A stretch of DNA of 64,000 nt from Rhizobium lusitanum (lineage in GTDB: Bacteria > Pseudomonadota > Alphaproteobacteria > Rhizobiales > Rhizobiaceae): contig NZ_CP050307.1 of assembly GCF_014189535.1 (NCBI RefSeq), positions 1,984,001 through 2,048,000 of the forward strand, given 5' to 3'. A model generated the notes under the pieces. It did not search any database. It was not told the DNA's origin and was given only the letters and a program-made list of their open reading frames with translations. Below are positions 27,770 to 35,757 of the stretch, piece by piece; positions within the stretch are counted from its first letter, which is position 1, and each line of letters starts with the position of its first letter. Position numbers and translations under genes: made by a program.

Positions 27770-28072
27770 GATCCCGGCATATGCCCAAGCGACAGCAGGC
27801 ACCCGCATGAGGTAATCACCGAACTGAGGCATCCTGAAAACCGGACAAACTCTTGAGAGAACGGCTGATCCTCGAGAAACTGACAATGAGAATGGCGGGC
27901 GATTCAGTTGACCTGGCAGACACAGGATCAGGTGCCCGAAGAAATCCAGCAAAACCGCGACGTCACCGTTACCGCCATTCGCAACATCTTGCTGCTGGGC
28001 GGCCGTGATGTAGGGGACTAAACATCCAAGAGCGGAAACGCGATATGGCTGTCATTCCAGCGGATACAGCAC
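27770..28072. other. Convergent intergenic region, nothing supported
   Basis: This lies between two convergent stops. Short frames are present but have no ribosome site or family motif. I see no stem-loop with a T tract. Confidence 0.5.
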
Positions 28073-30415
28073 CTAAACCTTGTTCAACCCTGCAAAGATT
28101 TCGGCGATATCCGTCTCCCGAACACTATCACCGACGTACCAGCTCAACGTGTCGTAGAAGCCGAGGAAAGAGCCCTTGGTCTTCGTAAGAAGCGCCGTGG
28201 CTTCCGCGCCGGTGATTGAAAGCTTGGCGACAAAGAAGGCGACGAGAGCGGCCTCGGCCTTCGGATGGGCAAACACCAGCGCCGTCGGTGAGTTGGGCAA
28301 AAGCACAGGCAGTGCTCGGCGCTCCGACCGGCATGGCAAAGTGACCTCCTGACGGATATCACGCGACGATGCCCCCGCTTCTATGACGAAAGCTTCCGCA
28401 TCCAGCACCCACGCGGAACGGGCGGCGTCGAAATATTGGAAGTCGCGCTCAACGAGCGCAAGCGTCACCGTCTTCGCTTCACCGGGTTCCAGATGCAGTT
28501 TGACGAAGGCTTTTAGTTCACGGACTGGGCGCTTCAGGCCGGGTTTGAGCGGACGGACGTAAAGCTGAACGATTTCCTTGCCCGCGACCGATCCCGTGTT
28601 GCGTATGGTGACGCTCGCCGTACAGGCCACGCCCGGCGCGATCTCCTGTGCATTGATCACGAGATTCTCATAGCTGAATGTCGTGTAGCTGAGGCCATGC
28701 CCGAACGGGAACGCCGGGGCGATGGCCTTGAGATCGTAGTAGCGGTATCCGACGAAGATGCTTTCGCTGTAGAGATGGCGCCCCTGTTCGCCGGGATAGG
28801 TGTGCCAGCCGGGAATGTCCTGTATCCGCGCGGGCATGCTGGCAGACAGCTTGCCGCATGGGTTCTGCTCGCCGAACAGAATGCGGGCAATCGCTTCGCC
28901 ACCGCCCTGCCCGGTATAGAAGCCGGCCAGCACCGCATCGACGTCGCCGAGCCAGGGCATTTCGACGGCATCCGGCATGGAGAGCACGACGACAACCTTG
29001 CGACCGGCTGCAGCCAGCGCATGGATGAGAGCATCGTGGCTGGCGGCCAGTTTTAGCGTATCGCGATCGTTGCCCTCGCCGTGCCGGCTCTTCTCGTTTT
29101 CCGCAAACACCACCGTCGCATCCGCTTTCGATGCTGCCTCGACAATCGCGTTGATCGACGCCTCCATCTCGACGTTGGCGGCAGATGCGAATGGCAGGTG
29201 CTGTACGTTGAAGTCTGCCCCTGTTCGTTCGGTAATCTGGGCGAAAGGACTATCGACGCGATAGGGGTTGGTCGTGGCGGAACCGGAACCCTGGATGACG
29301 GGCAGAACGGCGCCATCGCCCACGATGAGAAGCCGCCTCGTTTTTTTGGGGTCAATCGGCAGCACTTTGCGTTCGTTGCGCAACAGCACGATAGATTCCG
29401 CTGCGATCACCCGTGACAGGGCATGATGTTCCTCCAGATCGGTGGCGGTGTGAAGCCGCTCATGGGTCTTGCACTTGCGCAAGAGTTCCAGCACCTTCGC
29501 ACAGGCTGCGTCCACCGTTTCCTGGGGCAAATTACAGGCTTCGATCGCCGCGCGCAGACGCGTCTTGCGCGGTTGGCTCTCCGGCATATCGAGATCCGTC
29601 CCGGCAAGAAGCGCCGCGCCACGGTCTTTGATCGCGTGCCAGTCCGACACGACAAGCCCGTCATAACCCCATTCTTCCCGCAAGACAGTGGTGAGGAGCC
29701 ACCGGCTTTCGGCAGCCTGGACGCCGTTCAGCAGGTTGTAGGAACTCATGACGGTCCAGGGCGCACTCTTTGCTATCGCGCGCTCGAAGCCAGCCAGATA
29801 GATTTCGCGGAGCGCCCTTTCATCGACGTCGGAGCTGGTCGTGGTTCGCTCCATCTCGGAATTGTTGCAGGCAAAATGCTTCAGTGAGGCACCGACTCCA
29901 TTGTCCTGCAGACCCGAGATGACAGCTGCCGCCAGATCGCCGCTGATGACGGGGTCTTCGGAAAAATATTCGTACGCGCGGCCGGCCAGCGGGGTGCGCC
30001 TGATGTTGATGCCGGGGCCGAGCAGCAGATGAACGCCGAAATTCTGGCATTCCGCCGCCAATGCGGCCCCCATGCGATAGGCTAGATCGACATCCCAGGA
30101 GCAGCCGAGCAGGTTGCCGTTTGGAAAGCACGTAGCAGGCCGGGTCGTGCCGAACATGCCGCCTGATGCGTCAGCCTGTTGTTCGACGAGCTGCAGGAAT
30201 GCCTGCAGGCTGTCCTCGTCGCTGTCGCCGGCGTCGATCTGTGTGGTCGAGTAGCGAACGCCATAAGCGCCATCGGTCATAACGATCGATGGAATCCCAA
30301 GTCTTTCGATCCCGGCTGTTTTCCAAAGGCCGCGTCCACTAAGGAGATCGACCTTTTCGTCAACCGTCATTCGGCCGATGATCGACTTGATTTCGTCGTC
30401 GCTGGGCTGAAACAT
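28073..30415 (-). CDS. GH3 family beta-glucosidase/xylosidase
   Basis: 780 residues with no signal peptide, so probably cytoplasmic. The N-terminal barrel holds KHFACNN (179-185) and the catalytic nucleophile Asp258 in GLVVSDWHAI. The second alpha/beta domain carries VVLSMPDAVEMPW and the PWLGDVDAVLAGFYTGQGGGEAIARILFG substrate loop; a fibronectin-III-like domain follows (SYTTFSYENL to FQYFDAARSAW). About 90 residues beyond that form an uncommon C-terminal extension. It hydrolyses beta-linked oligosaccharides. It starts 40 nt after the MarR gene on the same strand, so it may be the distal gene of the 35401-28073 operon. Confidence 0.92.
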   Translation of the reverse strand: MFQPSDDEIKSIIGRMTVDEKVDLLSGRGLWKTAGIERLGIPSIVMTDGAYGVRYSTTQIDAGDSDEDSLQAFLQLVEQQADASGGMFGTTRPATCFPNGNLLGCSWDVDLAYRMGAALAAECQNFGVHLLLGPGINIRRTPLAGRAYEYFSEDPVISGDLAAAVISGLQDNGVGASLKHFACNNSEMERTTTSSDVDERALREIYLAGFERAIAKSAPWTVMSSYNLLNGVQAAESRWLLTTVLREEWGYDGLVVSDWHAIKDRGAALLAGTDLDMPESQPRKTRLRAAIEACNLPQETVDAACAKVLELLRKCKTHERLHTATDLEEHHALSRVIAAESIVLLRNERKVLPIDPKKTRRLLIVGDGAVLPVIQGSGSATTNPYRVDSPFAQITERTGADFNVQHLPFASAANVEMEASINAIVEAASKADATVVFAENEKSRHGEGNDRDTLKLAASHDALIHALAAAGRKVVVVLSMPDAVEMPWLGDVDAVLAGFYTGQGGGEAIARILFGEQNPCGKLSASMPARIQDIPGWHTYPGEQGRHLYSESIFVGYRYYDLKAIAPAFPFGHGLSYTTFSYENLVINAQEIAPGVACTASVTIRNTGSVAGKEIVQLYVRPLKPGLKRPVRELKAFVKLHLEPGEAKTVTLALVERDFQYFDAARSAWVLDAEAFVIEAGASSRDIRQEVTLPCRSERRALPVLLPNSPTALVFAHPKAEAALVAFFVAKLSITGAEATALLTKTKGSFLGFYDTLSWYVGDSVRETDIAEIFAGLNKV

Positions 30416-30454
30416 GATTAGTCTTTCGGGTTCTAAGCTGCAGCCGAGGGCCGC

Positions 30455-30943
30455 TCAGCAGATCTTCTGAAGCAACTCGATCAGCATCATGCGCTCTGCA
30501 AGCGTCAGGGTGCTTACCGTTTCCTGCGAAATCTCAAGCGCGATCGACAAATTGCGCGCCACCGTCGCCTCGCCTTCGGTCGTCAGCCGCAAGACCAGAC
30601 GCCGCGCATCGGCCACATCCGGCGCAGTATGAACAAGTCCGCGCTTGACGAGGCGATCGACGACGCCTTTGATGGTCGCCATATCCATCGCCGTCTCGCG
30701 GCCAAGATTGCCCTGCGAACAGGGCTGAAGATCCTTGAGCTTGACCAGCGCTGCCCATTGGGTGGTGGTCAGCCTCTCCGCCATCAGGCTTGCGAAGATT
30801 GCCACATGACGCTGGTTGGCCTGTCGCAGGTAGAAACCGATCTGCTCGTCAAGAGCGTATTCGACTTGCTGGCCTTTCTCATGGGCAGTCGATGAAGATG
30901 CAGCTGTCGGCAAACCGGCTTTGTCTTTGAACGGAACGTCCAT
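30455..30943 (-). CDS. MarR-family transcriptional regulator
   Basis: 162 residues from the ATG at 30943, 5 nt after GGGAG; a TTG at 30955 is in frame but lies inside that site. Winged helix: LTTTQWAALVKLKDLQPCSQ, recognition region MDMATIKGVVDRLVKRGLV, wing APDVADARRLVLRLTTEGE, and flanking dimerisation helices. MarR proteins usually repress neighbouring genes and release DNA on binding small aromatics or other effectors. It lies between the isochorismatase-like gene and the GH3 gene in one orientation. By inference it controls this operon through the repeated motif at 35513 and 35721. Confidence 0.88.
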   Translation of the reverse strand: MDVPFKDKAGLPTAASSSTAHEKGQQVEYALDEQIGFYLRQANQRHVAIFASLMAERLTTTQWAALVKLKDLQPCSQGNLGRETAMDMATIKGVVDRLVKRGLVHTAPDVADARRLVLRLTTEGEATVARNLSIALEISQETVSTLTLAERMMLIELLQKIC

Positions 30944-30995
30944 CGGATCTCCCAAATTTCGCTGTTCGCCTCTCCGAGCAGCACCGCCGCAAGAT

Positions 30996-31592
30996 TTATG
31001 ATCGCCATAGATTCAGGATGGCTTCGGTCGACAAAATTTCAATCTGCTCGGAAAGCCTTGGCGCCAAAATTTCCAGAATGACCGAATGCGCGGTCCTGTC
31101 GCCGCTTGCCAATGCGTCTTCTGCGAGAATGACGCGATAGCCGGCATCGACGGCATCGAGAACGCTTGCGTAGACGCAGACGTCAGTCTCGACGCCCGAA
31201 AAGATCAGCGTGTCGATACCTGCTGCTTGCAATCGCTCCGCAAAACCGGGCGCTCCGAAAACCGAATAGGTCTCCTTGTCGATGATGGAGCCAGGGCCAG
31301 CGATCGCCGCAAGCTCCGCGACGAGATCGAGCATCGCAATGTCCAATTCATCAACCGTCACAGCCGCCCAGCGACGATAGTAATTCTTCCACCGGCCCTT
31401 GGCGCTCTCCGCGTTTTGCGAAACGATAAAGCGGGCAAAGACCGTATCGGATGGCCTCGCTTTGCAGAGCGCCAGCACGTTCGGAAGTATCTCCGCAAGC
31501 GCCGGCGTGCGCCACGCCGTTTCCTCAGCAAAGAGCCGCTGCATGTCGATGACGACATGCAGCGTGTTGTTCGAGAAGGGCGCGGTTACCAT
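30996..31592 (-). CDS. Isochorismatase-like cysteine hydrolase
   Basis: 198 residues from the ATG at 31592, two bases after the ATPase stop. The catalytic triad of the family is visible: Asp16 (VVIDMQRLF), Lys106 (IIDKETYSVF) and Cys139 (SGVETDVCVYAS). Members hydrolyse amides or similar bonds, for example nicotinamidase, N-carbamoylsarcosine hydrolase or isochorismatase. Placement directly after a PotABCD-like importer suggests that the imported amine or a derived amide is its substrate. This is inference; the family is broad. Confidence 0.86.
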   Translation of the reverse strand: MVTAPFSNNTLHVVIDMQRLFAEETAWRTPALAEILPNVLALCKARPSDTVFARFIVSQNAESAKGRWKNYYRRWAAVTVDELDIAMLDLVAELAAIAGPGSIIDKETYSVFGAPGFAERLQAAGIDTLIFSGVETDVCVYASVLDAVDAGYRVILAEDALASGDRTAHSVILEILAPRLSEQIEILSTEAILNLWRS

Positions 31593-31594
31593 GA

Positions 31595-32644
31595 TCAGTT
31601 CGCCACCGGAACCGAATGTTCCGGAGACCAACTCAAGGTAATGGTGTCGCCATCGCTCAAAACCTTACCGTCGCGGTTCTGCGCAAACAGCTTGAGCGGC
31701 AGGCCATCCGGGGTCTCCAGGAGATAGGACAACACCGGCCCGGCATAGATGACGGTAGTGATGCGAGCGGTCAGGCTGTTGCCATCCGTCGGTCCGGATG
31801 CAATCGACATCTTTTCCGGGCGGACGGCCAGCGTGACCTTCGAGCCATTGGCGGGCAGCGTCCCCGTGGTCCTGACGACCGCGCCATCGCCGAGGCGGAC
31901 GGCGCCGTTATCGACCGTACCGCTGAGGAAATTCGAATCGCCGAGGAATTCCGCCGCAAAGCGCGTCAGCGGTCGCTCATACACCGTTTCCGGCTCGCCT
32001 ATCTGGACGATACGGCCCTTGTCGAGGATGGCCACCTTGTCGGACAGCGTCAATGCTTCTTCCTGGTCGTGGGTCACGAAGATCGTGGTCAGCCCGCTTT
32101 CGCGCTGGATGCGCAGCAATTCGACCTGCATCTCCTGACGGAGACGCCGATCGAGCGCAGACAGCGGCTCGTCGAGGAGCAGCACGCTCGGCTTGATGAC
32201 GATGGCGCGCGCCAGCGCCACGCGCTGCTGCTGGCCGCCGGAAAGCTGCTTGGGCGTACGCTCGCCAAAGCCCGGAAGACGCACCATCTCCAGCGCGCGG
32301 TCGACTTCCTTGCGGGCTGCCGCACCCTTGATGCCGCGCCGTTCGAGGCCGAACGCAACGTTCTGGGCGATCGTCATATGCGGAAACAGCGCGTAGGACT
32401 GGAACATCATGCCAATGTTCCGGCCCCAGACTGGAATGTCTGTCACATCCTTGCTGCCGATCGTAACCACGCCCTGATCCGGCTTGATGAAGCCCGCGAT
32501 GATGCGCAGAAGCGTGGTCTTGCCGGAACCCGACGGTCCGAGAAGGCTGGTGAAGGAGCCTTCCGGAAACTCGACGCTGATGTCGGCGAGGACGGGCGTG
32601 GTGCCATAGGTCTTGGCGACGGAATCGACTTTAACGTTTGTCAC
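31595..32644 (-). CDS. ABC transporter ATPase, polyamine/iron type (PotA-like)
   Basis: 349 residues: Walker A GPSGSGKT (36-43), LSGGQ signature (134-138), Walker B VLLLDEP (154-160), VFVTHDQEEAL switch, and a C-terminal TOBE segment with VRPEKM. It overlaps the upstream permease gene by 14 nt. It powers the second PotABCD-like importer of the window. The protein is clearly distinct from the 5996-7114 ATPase, so the two systems are paralogues, not a recent duplication. Confidence 0.92.
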   Translation of the reverse strand: MTNVKVDSVAKTYGTTPVLADISVEFPEGSFTSLLGPSGSGKTTLLRIIAGFIKPDQGVVTIGSKDVTDIPVWGRNIGMMFQSYALFPHMTIAQNVAFGLERRGIKGAAARKEVDRALEMVRLPGFGERTPKQLSGGQQQRVALARAIVIKPSVLLLDEPLSALDRRLRQEMQVELLRIQRESGLTTIFVTHDQEEALTLSDKVAILDKGRIVQIGEPETVYERPLTRFAAEFLGDSNFLSGTVDNGAVRLGDGAVVRTTGTLPANGSKVTLAVRPEKMSIASGPTDGNSLTARITTVIYAGPVLSYLLETPDGLPLKLFAQNRDGKVLSDGDTITLSWSPEHSVPVAN

Positions 32645-33410
32645 GGGTGTCTCCGGGCTTGGCGAAGCGCGCGAAAATCAGGATGATCGTCATCGAGCCG
32701 AGCAGAAGCACGGTCGAGATTGCATTGATTTCGGGGGTGAAGCCCTTGCGGATCGAGGAGTAGATCTGCACCGGCAGCGTGGTGTAGCCGGGCGTTGCGA
32801 GAAAGTAGGAAATCACGAACTGGTCGAGCGATACCGCGAAGGCGAACAGCGCAGCGCCCAGAATACTCGGATAGAGCAGCGGCAGCGTCACCGAGAAGAA
32901 GGCGTGCACTGGCGTAGAGCCAAGGCTCATCGCTGCTTCTTCCAGATCGGAACGAATGGTCCGGAAACCAGTGCCGACCACTAGAACCACGTAGGGGATG
33001 GCGAGTGCGACGTGTCCGATCAGCAAGGCGTGCATGCCGCGCCCGATGCCGCTCCAGTAGAAGAAGATCAGCATTGCCGTGCCGGTGATCAGCCATGGGA
33101 TGGCGATAGGCGGCAGCAGCATCAGTTGCAGCAGGCTCTTGCCGCGGAATGTCCTGCGCGACAGCGCCACCGAGGCCATGGTTCCGAGCGTCGTCGCCAG
33201 CACAGCCGTGATCGTGGCAATGATGATGCTGTTCAGGCCGGCGGTCAGAAGCACAGTGTTGCTCCACAGCGCCTGATACCACTGCAGCGAAAAGCTGAAC
33301 GGCAGTTCGTAGAGCGGCGATGCGTTGAACCCCATCGCCATCATCACGAGAATGGGCGTGTAGAGGAAGATCAAAATAGCGACGAGATAGATACGTCCAA
33401 GCGGTTTCAT
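32631..33410 (-). CDS. ABC transporter permease (PotC-like)
   Basis: 259 residues; two adjacent ATGs (33413 and 33410) follow GGAGAGG, and I use the second. Six helices with MKPLGRIYLVAILIFLYTPI at the start. EAA loop EEAAMSLGSTPVHAFFSVTLPLLYPSILG couples to the ATPase. It is the second permease of the importer encoded with 33421-34335. The frame extends upstream to 33509, but that part overlaps the other permease and lacks a start site. Confidence 0.9.
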   Translation of the reverse strand: MKPLGRIYLVAILIFLYTPILVMMAMGFNASPLYELPFSFSLQWYQALWSNTVLLTAGLNSIIIATITAVLATTLGTMASVALSRRTFRGKSLLQLMLLPPIAIPWLITGTAMLIFFYWSGIGRGMHALLIGHVALAIPYVVLVVGTGFRTIRSDLEEAAMSLGSTPVHAFFSVTLPLLYPSILGAALFAFAVSLDQFVISYFLATPGYTTLPVQIYSSIRKGFTPEINAISTVLLLGSMTIILIFARFAKPGDTRDKR

Positions 33411-33420
33411 CATCCTCTCC

Positions 33421-34335
33421 TCAAGCTGCCGTGCCACGGCGCAGCACGCCGGAGAAGGTTGCGAAAATAGCGAGTACGACGGCGAGCAGCGTAAAGGACA
33501 ACGATGCACCCAGCGGCCAGTTGAAGGCCTGCGTGAACTGGTCCTCGATCACCGTTCCCATGGTGACGCCGACACGACCACCCAGGATGCGCGGCTCCAT
33601 GAACGAACCAATGACAGGGATGAAGATCAGGACGGACCCGGAAATCAGGCCGGGAGCCGCGAGCGGCACCAAAATCTTGAACAGAATGGTCCACCACCGC
33701 GCGCCGAGGCTCGATGCAGCCTCTATGATCGCGTCGTCGATAGCCACCAGGGCGATATAACAGGTCAGGATCATGTACGGCAGATAGCCGTGAACAAGAC
33801 CGACCACGATGGCATAGCGCGTGTAGAGAAAGCCGATCGATCCGGCGTCGGGCGCAATCATATGCAGCAGGTTGTCGAGGAAGCCGTTTTCCCTGAGCAC
33901 CATCGTCCAGGAAAAGACGCGCACAAGACCGTTGGTCCAGAAGGGCAAAAGGACCAGGATCAGCAGCATTTCACGCGTCTTGCCGAAGGTTGAGCGGACC
34001 AGCGCGACGGCGGCGAGAAAGCCGAGTACGGCGCAAAACAGCGTTGTCCAGAAGCCAATCAGCAGCGACGTGATACCGATACCGACCAGATAGGGTTGAT
34101 CGATGAAGGCGCGGTACTGTTTCAGCGTAAAGACGATAGGGGCTTTGCCCATCGGGGTTGCCGACATGAAGCTGAACACGAACATGGTCAGCAGCGGCAG
34201 GAACACTGCAAGCGTCAACCACCCGTACGTCGGAAGCAGCAGAGCAGTCGTCGAAATCCATGACGGAAGCGTCCACCGGCTGCGCGGACCCGAAGGTCCG
34301 CGCTCTGACGCCGATGTCAGTTGATCATTCTGCAT
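33421..34335 (-). CDS. ABC transporter permease (PotB-like)
   Basis: 304 residues, six helices (YGWLTLAVFLPLLTMFVFSF first). The EAA loop reads IEAASSLGARWWTILFKILVPLAAPGL, and TNGLVRVFSWTMVLRENGFLDNLL is typical of PotB. It overlaps the binding-protein gene by 11 nt, suggesting coupled translation. Partner of the 32631-33410 permease. Confidence 0.92.
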   Translation of the reverse strand: MQNDQLTSASERGPSGPRSRWTLPSWISTTALLLPTYGWLTLAVFLPLLTMFVFSFMSATPMGKAPIVFTLKQYRAFIDQPYLVGIGITSLLIGFWTTLFCAVLGFLAAVALVRSTFGKTREMLLILVLLPFWTNGLVRVFSWTMVLRENGFLDNLLHMIAPDAGSIGFLYTRYAIVVGLVHGYLPYMILTCYIALVAIDDAIIEAASSLGARWWTILFKILVPLAAPGLISGSVLIFIPVIGSFMEPRILGGRVGVTMGTVIEDQFTQAFNWPLGASLSFTLLAVVLAIFATFSGVLRRGTAA

Positions 34336-35401
34336 AGAAGGCTTTCACTTCCTGCCACGCATTGTTGAAGGCTTCGCGGCGATCGTCCGGCAGAGCCGAC
34401 ATGATGCCCATCGTCTTCAGATATTCAGGCTTGTGCACCTGGCGGCTGAGATCGTCGGCCGGCAGCGCAGCAAGAGCGGCCGAGTTCGACGAAGCCGGTG
34501 CACCCACTTTCGTTGCCCATTCGACGTAGAATACCGGATCGATCATCCAGTTGGCGAAAGCAAGGGCGCCTTCTGCATTCGGAGCCGATGCCGGGATACC
34601 GAGACCGTCGACCCAACCGATGCCGCCTTCCTTGGGAACGACGAACTGAACCGGAAGCTTCGAATTGCGCTTGGAGCGCACCGAACCGCCAGACCAGAAG
34701 AGCGACAGATCGAATTCCTTGGCGGCGAACGACTTGTTCCACTGATCTTCCGTGGACCACAACAGCTTGACGTTCGGCTTGATCGACTTCAGCGCAGTCT
34801 TTACAGCGGCGAGATCCTTAGGATCGTTGATGTCCTGGCCGCTCATCAGCGCGCCGACGCCGATGTTGATGATGGGATCGTCGTCCATGGCAACGCGGCC
34901 CTTGTAGGCGGGATCAGCCAGAACGGCGTAGCTGTCTGGAACCGGCATGCCTTCGCGGATCGCCAGTGAGGTCATGCCCCAAACCCACGGCACTGCAAAA
35001 CCCTTGCCGTCCTTGCTGAAGTTCGGATTGGAACGCAGGGCTTCATCGACGGTTGCAGCGTTCGGAACCTTGCTGAAATCGATCGGCTGAAGCAGGTCCT
35101 CGGAAGCGGCCTGGGCGCAACGCGCGGCGTTGAGAACAACGAGGTCGTAGGCGCCGGGATTGGTGCGCAGCTTGGTCAGCATTTCCGATTCGGAGCTATA
35201 GTAGTCGTGAACGACTGCAATGCCGGTCTTCTCGGTGAAAGCCTTGATGGACCACGCTTCATCCGTGCCATAGCCCTGCCAGTTCAGCACCGTGATGGAG
35301 CCAGCGGAAAATGCCTTGCGCGGCAGGATGGAGAAGCTGACGCCAGCGGCAAGCGCTGCGGACATCAACTTCATCGTGTTGCGTCTGGTGAGTTCAGTCA
35401 T
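34325..35401 (-). CDS. PotD-like periplasmic binding protein with Tat-type signal
   Basis: 358 residues from the ATG at 35401, after GAGGGG. The leader MTELTRRNTMKLMSAALAAG carries a twin-arginine motif (TRRNTMK), unusual for polyamine-binding proteins, followed by a hydrophobic stretch and cleavage near AFS-AGS. The mature protein shows ITVLNWQGYGTDEAW, AYDLVVLNAARC and FAVPWVWGMTSLAI, as in the PotD/spermidine-binding family. First gene of the PotDBCA-isochorismatase-MarR-GH3 run. Ligand unknown; an opine, amino-sugar or amine conjugate is as possible as a polyamine. Confidence 0.88.
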   Translation of the reverse strand: MTELTRRNTMKLMSAALAAGVSFSILPRKAFSAGSITVLNWQGYGTDEAWSIKAFTEKTGIAVVHDYYSSESEMLTKLRTNPGAYDLVVLNAARCAQAASEDLLQPIDFSKVPNAATVDEALRSNPNFSKDGKGFAVPWVWGMTSLAIREGMPVPDSYAVLADPAYKGRVAMDDDPIINIGVGALMSGQDINDPKDLAAVKTALKSIKPNVKLLWSTEDQWNKSFAAKEFDLSLFWSGGSVRSKRNSKLPVQFVVPKEGGIGWVDGLGIPASAPNAEGALAFANWMIDPVFYVEWATKVGAPASSNSAALAALPADDLSRQVHKPEYLKTMGIMSALPDDRREAFNNAWQEVKAFYAE

Positions 35402-35512
35402 TGTTGTACCCCTCTTGAACATACACAGTTATGGATGATCGTGACCGCAGTCAGCGACCTCAACGGATCGGCTAGGCCGAAAACAGATGACGTGTCGTAA
35501 GCACATCAAATT

Positions 35513-35532
35513 GTTTGTATGCAAACTATAAT
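35513..35532. promoter_or_regulatory. Operator copy 1 upstream of the PotD-like operon
   Basis: GTTTG-TATG-CAAAC is an inverted repeat (35513-35526) followed by TATAAT. It recurs with three differences at 35721-35740. It lies 112 bp upstream of the 35401 start. It is a candidate MarR binding site. Confidence 0.5.
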
Positions 35533-35720
35533 CAGAGGTGGTCCAGCACTTGAAATACGCTTTTTTGGGCGAGCAAAAGCCTGCACCGCATATGGCGGAA
35601 CATCATTTAACAACAAAAAAAGTAGCGCGTAACTCCAATAACCTCCCACCTACGTCATTTGATCGTAGGCAAGCCTCCAGTTCAACCCTCTGATTTTAGC
35701 ATCAGTCTTGTAGTTTTTTT

Positions 35721-35740
35721 ATTTGTACACAAACTATTAT
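35721..35740. promoter_or_regulatory. Operator copy 2 upstream of the PotD-like operon
   Basis: ATTTGTACACAAACTATTAT matches copy 1 at 17 of 20 positions in the same orientation. It sits 18 bp from the stop of the GH63-like gene. The rest of 35402-35757 is AT-rich with no supported gene. Confidence 0.48.
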
Positions 35741-35757
35741 TGAGGAAGCGATACCTG

